Origin: Mycoplasma phocimorsus
GTDB taxonomy: Bacteria; Bacillota_I; Bacilli_A; Mycoplasmatales; Metamycoplasmataceae
Length of the DNA: 64,000 nucleotides
Assembly (NCBI RefSeq): GCF_030077875.1
Contig: NZ_JASEJT010000007.1
Coordinates: 1 to 64,000, forward strand
Direction: 5' to 3'
In this document: positions 58,622 through 64,000 of the stretch, in pieces
Position numbering within the stretch: position 1 is the first letter of the stretch
How the letters are laid out: each line of letters opens with the position of its first letter
Program-made: the position numbers and the translations under genes
Notes under the pieces: model-generated
Told to the model about the DNA's origin: nothing
What the model saw: only the letters and a program-made list of their open reading frames with translations
The model's database searches: none

Positions 58622-59797
58622 TTAAATAACTTTTTTAAGGTAAACTTTTCCTAGAGGAATGGGGGTTTCCTTTTCCTCAAATACTTGAATAATTTTTCCA
58701 TCTATTTCAATACTATATGAATCTCCTAATAGATAAACATCTAAATAACCATTTTTAAGAACATCATTCAAATTAAATGATTTTGTCTGATTTTCAGCTC
58801 CTTCATTAGCTGTTTTTAGAATAATATTAGTTTTATTTGTGTCAGTGACATTCTTTAATATAGTAGTGTATTTTCCATTTCCTTCGTTTGTAAGTGTAAT
58901 ATTTGCATTATCATTTTGATTTGTTCCATTATTAAATGTACCAATTTTGCCACCCTCAAATCCTTCACCAAAACCATATATAGATCAAGATTTTTCTTTA
59001 TATTTATCTTCATCCACTCGAAATGATAACTCATAATTTTTTGATTCATCTAATAGTCTTTGATGTTCAATAGCTTTATGAATTCCATATCCAACACCAC
59101 CAAGAGCACCTAAACCAAATAATGAAAGAAAGCCACCAACCAAATATTCTTTAAGACCAAAATTAGAAAAGAGACCAGATAATATTCCAAATTTTCTAGG
59201 GTTTGATGTTTTAAAAGTTTGTAATCTAGCTTCTGGAAAAGTCACTGTATTAGAAACAAAGCCTTGTAAATGATTTTTAATATCTTGCTCTAAAGATTCA
59301 TTTTCTAAATCAACATTTTCAATTATAATTTCTTCATTTAAATTAAGATTATTATATTCTTCAGTAAATTCTTCTTGTAATTTTAATTTTTTATATCCAT
59401 ATGAAAGAACGATTTTATCTAATAATTTTAGCAATTTAATATCTTTATTATTTGAAGAAAGAAAACTTATTTTAGCTTCTTTGAAGCCTTGATATTCTTT
59501 TATAAGGTTAGGTTTTAAAACAATGTCGCCAGTTTCTAAAGAAGATATGTTATCTAAGGGAAAGTTATATTTTTCATATACTCAATTAACAAAAATATAA
59601 CCTTCTTTTGTTTTAGGTATATTTAAATTTGTATTTTGATTGGCCGTATAACTTCTTGTTAAATTGTTAATGTAAATATTGTCAATTTCAGAATAATAAA
59701 TTGAAAACTGTTTACCAAAATTTTTTGTTGAAATTAATGGTAAGGTAATAATTGGAACACTAATTGTTGCTAATAAAGTTTTAATTTTTTTGTTCAT
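58622..59797 (-). CDS. Secreted/membrane protein with Listeria-Bacteroides-like motif
   Basis: Predicted 391 aa. The N-terminal segment TLLATISVPIITLPLIST is a signal peptide or anchor without a lipobox. Residues ~48-90 contain IPKTKEGYIFVNW, like the core of the InlB B/Flg_new repeat (P...GY.F.GW) seen also in the lipoproteins at the window start. A glycine-rich hydrophobic helix (VGGFLSLFGLGALGGVGYGI) lies near residue 220. The C-terminal ~130 residues are Asn/Gly-rich and predicted beta. No function is known. A decayed IS element lies 130 bp upstream. Confidence 0.8.
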
Positions 59798-59928
59798 ATT
59801 TTCTTCTTTTATTAAAAAATAAATTTAGTTTACTCATAATTATAAAATTAATGACTATATAATTTAAAAAATTTTTCAATAAAGAAATTTAGTTGTTATA
59901 AAATGGATTATGATAAAAATATTGACAC

Positions 59929-61230
59929 CTAAACTAGGACAAAAAATGGCACTCTTTTATAGAGTGTCTTTTTATGTTACCTGTATATTATAGGAAAAAA
60001 ATGTCTAGACACTTTACTAAAAAAGAAAAGAAATAATTTTTAAAGAGCATGAGCAATTAGGGACAGCAAGAGCTAAAATGGTAGCCATTAACATTTCTCC
60101 CAAGTTAGCTTTTGTCGATAAGCGTAGCTTGACCAGAAGGATTAGAAAGATTGTTTGATATTATAATAAAGGAATGCAAGATTTATTAGTTGAAGGTAAG
60201 CGGGGCATAAATAGAAAACCTGGTAGCGGCGCTCCTGGTAAGAAGAAATTGAGAAATAAAAGTACATTGAAAGAAATGAATCCTACTAAAGTTGATAAAT
60301 TGCTTTCAATCCTTGAAAATAATATTGCTCTTACTAAGGAACAAATGAAATTGATAGTAAGAGATTATAAAAGAAAGTTATCAACAAATGAATTAGCAAA
60401 GCTGTTTAATGTTTTTAAAAGAACGCTATTTAGATGAAAAAAGTCAGCAAATGTTGTAAAAACTAAAAATTATGATGATATAGTCATAGATGCTTTTGTT
60501 TCATTTAGAAAAGTTTATGGAAGAGTGTGTTTAAGTCAATTTATTGCTAAAAAGTACAATATTTATATAAATTCACGTACTTTAAGTCGTGATATGAACC
60601 GTTTAGGTCTAAAATGCGAGATTAGAAGAAAACGTGAAGAACGCAAAAAGAAAGATACAGCTGTTAAAATTGAGAACATTGTAAATAGAGATTACAATGA
60701 TAAACAAAATTGAAATATCTATGCAACTGATGTTACTTATATTGATGGTACAATTGATTCTAAACAAAATTATGTTTTTTTCTGCAATTATAAGTCATAA
60801 AACTAAACAAATTGTTAGTTGAAAAATTTCAACTAGTAACGACTTAAATCTTGTTTTAGATAATGTTAATGACTTATTTAAAATAACAAATGGTAAAAAA
60901 TTCATTATTCATTCTGATCATGGATTTCAATATACTAACAAAGTATATATTGATAAAATAAGAAATAATAATGGTTAAGTATCGCTTTCAAGAATTGGCA
61001 ATTCACTTGATAATAGCAAAATTGAATATTGATTCTCAATTTTAAAGTCAGAATATTTAAACAGAATCAATATAAGCAAAATGAGATTAAAAGAACTTAA
61101 AAAAGTTATAAGAAATTTCGTAAATTGATACAACAATGAAAGAATTCAAAGTAATTTAGGATGAAAACACCACAACAAGTAGCCGTGGTATAAAGTAAAT
61201 TTAATGGTGACATTTTTTTGTCCATGTTTA
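59929..61230 (+). mobile_element. IS3-family insertion element, decayed
   Basis: Imperfect terminal inverted repeats of about 24 bp: left CTAAACTAGGACAAAAAATG (59929 on) and right, read inward, TAAACATGGACAAAAAAATG (from 61230). The ~1.3-kb interior codes an IS3-type transposase broken by several shifts. A hairpin CACTCTTTTATAGAGTG just inside the left end could block read-through. The ends resemble those of mycoplasma IS1138/IS1221-type elements. The target duplication could not be read with confidence. Confidence 0.75.
60001..61190 (+). pseudogene. IS3-family transposase, multiply frameshifted
   Basis: Orientation is plus. Start MSRHFTKKEKK shifts in an A-rich tract at ~60035. A helix-turn-helix region follows (LTRRIRKIVWYYNKGMQDLL; ELAKLFNVFKRTLFRW). 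Catalytic DDE core: ATDVTYID near 60725 (first Asp), IIHSDHGFQYT near 60910 (second Asp), and DNSKIEYWFSILKSE near 61015 (Glu). Breaks: a shift at the T-run near 60776, TAA at 60976, and a shift near 61165 (KTPQQVAVV in another frame). No active transposase can be made without several corrections. Confidence 0.85.
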
Positions 61231-61268
61231 TCTATAGTTACTTTTTTTATTCTTTGGACTTGCAATAT

Positions 61269-61293
61269 AAAACTAGTTAAATTAGCTAGTTTT
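61269..61293 (-). terminator. Possible terminator of the YitT-like gene
   Basis: AAAACTAG and CTAGTTTT arms 10 bases apart, just past the stop, followed by a short T stretch on the minus strand. Confidence 0.5.
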
Positions 61294-61297
61294 TATC

Positions 61298-62845
61298 TTA
61301 AAATTTTCCTTCTGGAACATAAACAAAACCTTGAACATTTCTTATATGTTGAACATTTATAAAGGCGTTAGGATCAAGTTTATGAATTCGTTTAATCATT
61401 CTAGGAACATGCGTAAATAGTGTAATTGATATAGTCATTTTATAATCTTGTTGCGAATATCCAGCTTTTACATCATAAAATACCATTTGGTTAAATGAGC
61501 GCTCGTCTTCTAAAATAGCTTTTTTAATTTGTTCAATTTCCTTTGAAATAATTTCAACACGCACAAATTTATAACGTGGATATAGCTTGTTCAAAAAAAC
61601 AGTAAATACAAAATTTGAAACAAATGTGGCAAAAAAATTGGGTGAGAAATACATGTCTGCTCTAGTTCAAAGTGGAATTGATGTATATTTAAGCAATCCG
61701 CTTTCATATAATAAAGTTTCATTCAACCCCATTGAATTTACTTTAGATAATAAAATATTACCAGCAAGATATGAACCAATAAATATTGAAACAATCATAA
61801 TAGCAAAATTCATATAACCTGCTATTTGTGCAAATGATTTGTGTTTAGCTCTTGAATAAATTTCACCAATAATACCGCTAACTCCAGCAGTACCACCTAA
61901 AATTCCAATAATAGCAAATGAAATTGCTAATACTAATCCATATAAAATAGCATAAACAACCATTAAAATTGTTTCCCCGCCATCAGATCAAGTGATTGGT
62001 AAAATACTTAAAACCTTTGAAGGAGTTGAAAGAGAAGAATTTCCTACTTTTGAAATTTCTCCAAATGGTAATCAATTAGATAGCCCGTATTTATTTAAAA
62101 AAATACCAATACTATTAGCAACTAATGTGCCAATTACTAAAAAAACAACCGAAATAAATGTAAATTCTTTACCTAATTTTTTATAACTTAATATAAATAA
62201 TGGAATTGAAATAATAATATATAACGATCAAAATAATATTTCATATAAAATTCGCAATTGGTCTGGCGTAATGTTAATATTGCTATTTCATAATAATGCC
62301 ATTGTTAGCTTGGCAATTCCTTGTCCAATTGCTGCAATACCAAAATCATAAATTCCTGTGCTACCAACTAAAAATACTCTAGTAGTGCCATAAATAATTC
62401 CTAAAATTGTTGAAATAAATAATATAAATCATAATTTTCTAGGTTTGTACAAAAAAGATAATTTTAATGCAAAGTTAGAAATATAATTTCTTTTATATTT
62501 TGTATTTAAACGAAGAATAGCTTTACGGTGTTTTGGTGGTTGTGATAATTTTTTATATTTATCTTGTGCTTTTTTAAGTCTATTGTATTTTATGCAATAA
62601 TAAATTTCTATTAAATTTTTGTTTTCTTTATTTCTCAATAATTTATATTTTTCAATCATTAAATCAGTAATTTTTTTAATGTGCTCATATTTTTCGCGAT
62701 ATTTAATATTTTTTCTTGAAAGGGGGGATTTTTTTTCAGCAGAAGAAATATTCTCTTTTTGTGTTTTAATTTCATTGATTAAAAAATTATCATTTTTTTC
62801 TTTTTGAAAACTTTTTTCTACTTTTTTTTCATTTATTTCTTCCAT
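61298..62845 (-). CDS. YitT-family membrane protein with DUF2179 domain
   Basis: Predicted 515 aa. Residues 1-~138 are a charged, Lys-rich cytoplasmic extension unusual for the family. Then five to six membrane spans with the YitT-type segments (GTTRVFLVGSTGIYDFGIAA, FAIIGILGGTAGVSGIIGEI). The C-terminal ~80 residues (VRVEIISKEIEQIKKAI ... DPNAFINVQHIRNVQGFVYVP) match DUF2179, a small cytosolic ligand-binding-like domain. Function of YitT proteins is unknown. It lies downstream of potC but has its own ATG, with the potC terminator between. Confidence 0.88.
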
Positions 62846-62935
62846 ATTAACCTCTCTCTGCCAATAAATACAAATTCTCTATGCAATATTATTATATACC
62901 TATTAAATGTATTATTATTGATAAAAAAGATTAAG

Positions 62936-62980
62936 AAAAAGCATTTAAATAAAGAATTTTTCTCTATTTAAATGCTTTTT
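62936..62980 (-). terminator. Terminator after potC
   Basis: Arms AAAAAGCATTTAAATA and TATTTAAATGCTTTTT enclose a loop of about 13 bases; on the minus strand T-rich sequence follows. It ends the potB-potC message before the YitT-like gene. Confidence 0.8.
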
Positions 62981-63002
62981 AAAATGACATTAACTTTAAA
63001 CT

Positions 63003-63812
63003 CTAAACAGATTTTTTAATTTTTTGAGTCTTTTTAGTTTTAACTATTGTAAATATTACAGAACCAATTAAAGTAATAATCATTAAAGTAGCTCCAACTA
63101 CTAAACCTCAAGTTCTAAAAACACCTTCATATAACTTTGTTCCTAATGTAGAAGTATTAGATAATAATCTTGTAACAATAAAATCATCAAATGAAAAGAA
63201 AATTGAAATTGTTGAAGAAAAGATAATTGATGGAATCATATGTGTTAAATATAATTTGAATCATGATCTTATTTTTGAATAACCTAAATCTTGAGATGCT
63301 TCAAATTGATTTTTATTAAATTTTTCAGAAGCTGGATACATGATAGAAATACAGTAAGGAAGCGAAATAATCACATGTCCAAAAATTGCTCTTAACATTC
63401 CTTCTGATTTATAACTTAAAGTAATTCCCATTGCACTAAAAGTGATAATTAATGATATGGCGGTTATAACTTCAGGATTAATTAAAGGAATATTATATGT
63501 TGTTTTTACAACTGTTTCTGGAAGTTTGTTTTTTTGTCTTCATAAAGCGAAAACTGTTATTAGTGAAAGTGGAATAACTATTAAAATAACACTAATAGCA
63601 ATAATTACCGAGTTAATTAAAGCTATGTCTCTTGATTCATTAAAAAATGTTGTTCAATTTGAAATAGTAAATCCATTTCATGATGTTGGAACATATCCTT
63701 TATCTGTCGGTTTATTAAATGAGAAGATTAATGCAAATATTAACGGAATATATGTTAAAACTAAAATTAATATAATAAAAGAATTACGAAACGCTTTATT
63801 AATTTTACTCAT
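63003..63812 (-). CDS. potC: Spermidine/putrescine ABC transporter permease PotC
   Basis: Predicted 269 aa, six membrane spans. The permease EAA motif is EASQDLGYSKIRSWFKLY near residue 178 (consensus EAAxxLGAxxxxxFxxI), which contacts the ATPase PotA. The PotC-type loop PLINPEVITAIS is near 111. It overlaps the potB end by 8 bp, so it is translated together with potB. It imports polyamines. Confidence 0.92.
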
Positions 63813-64000
63813 ATCTTCTCCCTCTAAATTTGCTTATTAACTTAGGAATTAAATATAAAATAATAGAAATACCAAAAATAACTAAAGTAATTAAAATAAC
63901 TAAGGTAGAGGCAATTGATAAATCAAGTTTTATTCCTGGATTAGCATATTGATTAATTAAATTTCCAACTGTTTTAAGAGCATTAGGATTTGACACTAAT
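63805..64000 (-). CDS. potB: Spermidine/putrescine ABC transporter permease PotB, C-terminus
   Basis: Only the last 64 codons are present; the 5' part lies beyond the window. The text NALKTVGNLINQYANPG and the last span ASTLVILITLVIFGISIILYL followed by a basic tail fit PotB. The stop overlaps the potC start. Confidence 0.8.
   Translation of the reverse strand, partial: LVSNPNALKTVGNLINQYANPGIKLDLSIASTLVILITLVIFGISIILYLIPKLISKFRGRRYE

Overview
The window comes from an AT-rich mollicute (Mycoplasma sensu lato). TGA must be read as tryptophan throughout: about two dozen recognisable housekeeping proteins are broken by TGA in the standard code and intact in code 4. Acylated lipoprotein signals (LISC, IISC, SASC type), a surface glycerol/H2O2 operon, a peptidase-ABC exporter, a type I restriction locus and an IS3-type element also fit an animal-associated mycoplasma. 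I cannot name the species. No rRNA, tRNA or CRISPR array was recognised.

Layout. 1-5.8 kb: two tandem paralogous surface lipoproteins, the second followed by a fresh, apparently perfect 1,545-bp duplication of its 3' half. 6-9.7 kb: a large OppA-like solute-binding lipoprotein and an 0.8-kb gene-free stretch with tandem hairpins. 9.7-16.9 kb (minus strand): a coiled-coil membrane-anchored protein, trmB, a 1,355-aa pullulanase-type lipoprotein, and dnaJ behind a CIRCE-like operator. 17-22 kb (minus): cysS-rlmB-[SigH-like]-rpmG-secE-nusG, the Bacillus sigH gene order with a very divergent sigma-like protein in the sigH slot, followed by a membrane protein. 22-25.6 kb: an SGNH/GDSL hydrolase of 1,011 aa and rpiB. 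25.7-29.8 kb (plus): C39 peptidase/ABC exporter, small membrane partner, a YbeY-Cdd in-frame fusion, era. 29.9-33.3 kb (minus): glpO-glpK-glpF, a glycerol uptake/oxidation operon producing H2O2. 33.6-36.4 kb: yidC-rnpA-rpmH and a Dps-fold protein without most ferroxidase ligands. 36.5-44.4 kb: serS, folD, valS, trpS, thrS and a small membrane protein.

44.5-47.8 kb: two decayed paralogous surface genes; the second carries a G8 tract exactly where its reading frame switches. 47.9-55.1 kb: a type I restriction-modification locus transcribed hsdM-hsdS-hsdR. This is the most unusual part. hsdS (two target-recognition domains) is followed in tandem by two further single-domain hsdS segments, and each junction is an AG-dinucleotide repeat followed by the same 14 bases. 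At the present repeat numbers (8 and 4) both junctions end in a stop; repeat numbers divisible by three would join the segments into one longer specificity subunit. Together with a 12-bp KAEL-coding repeat in the inter-domain spacer, this looks like a slipped-strand switch for methylation specificity.

55.3-64 kb: Xaa-Pro peptidase, a second rpmG, a RecD2-like helicase, a secreted protein with a repeat motif like that of the first two genes, a decayed IS3-family element, a YitT/DUF2179 membrane protein, and potC/potB of a polyamine ABC transporter that runs off the window end.
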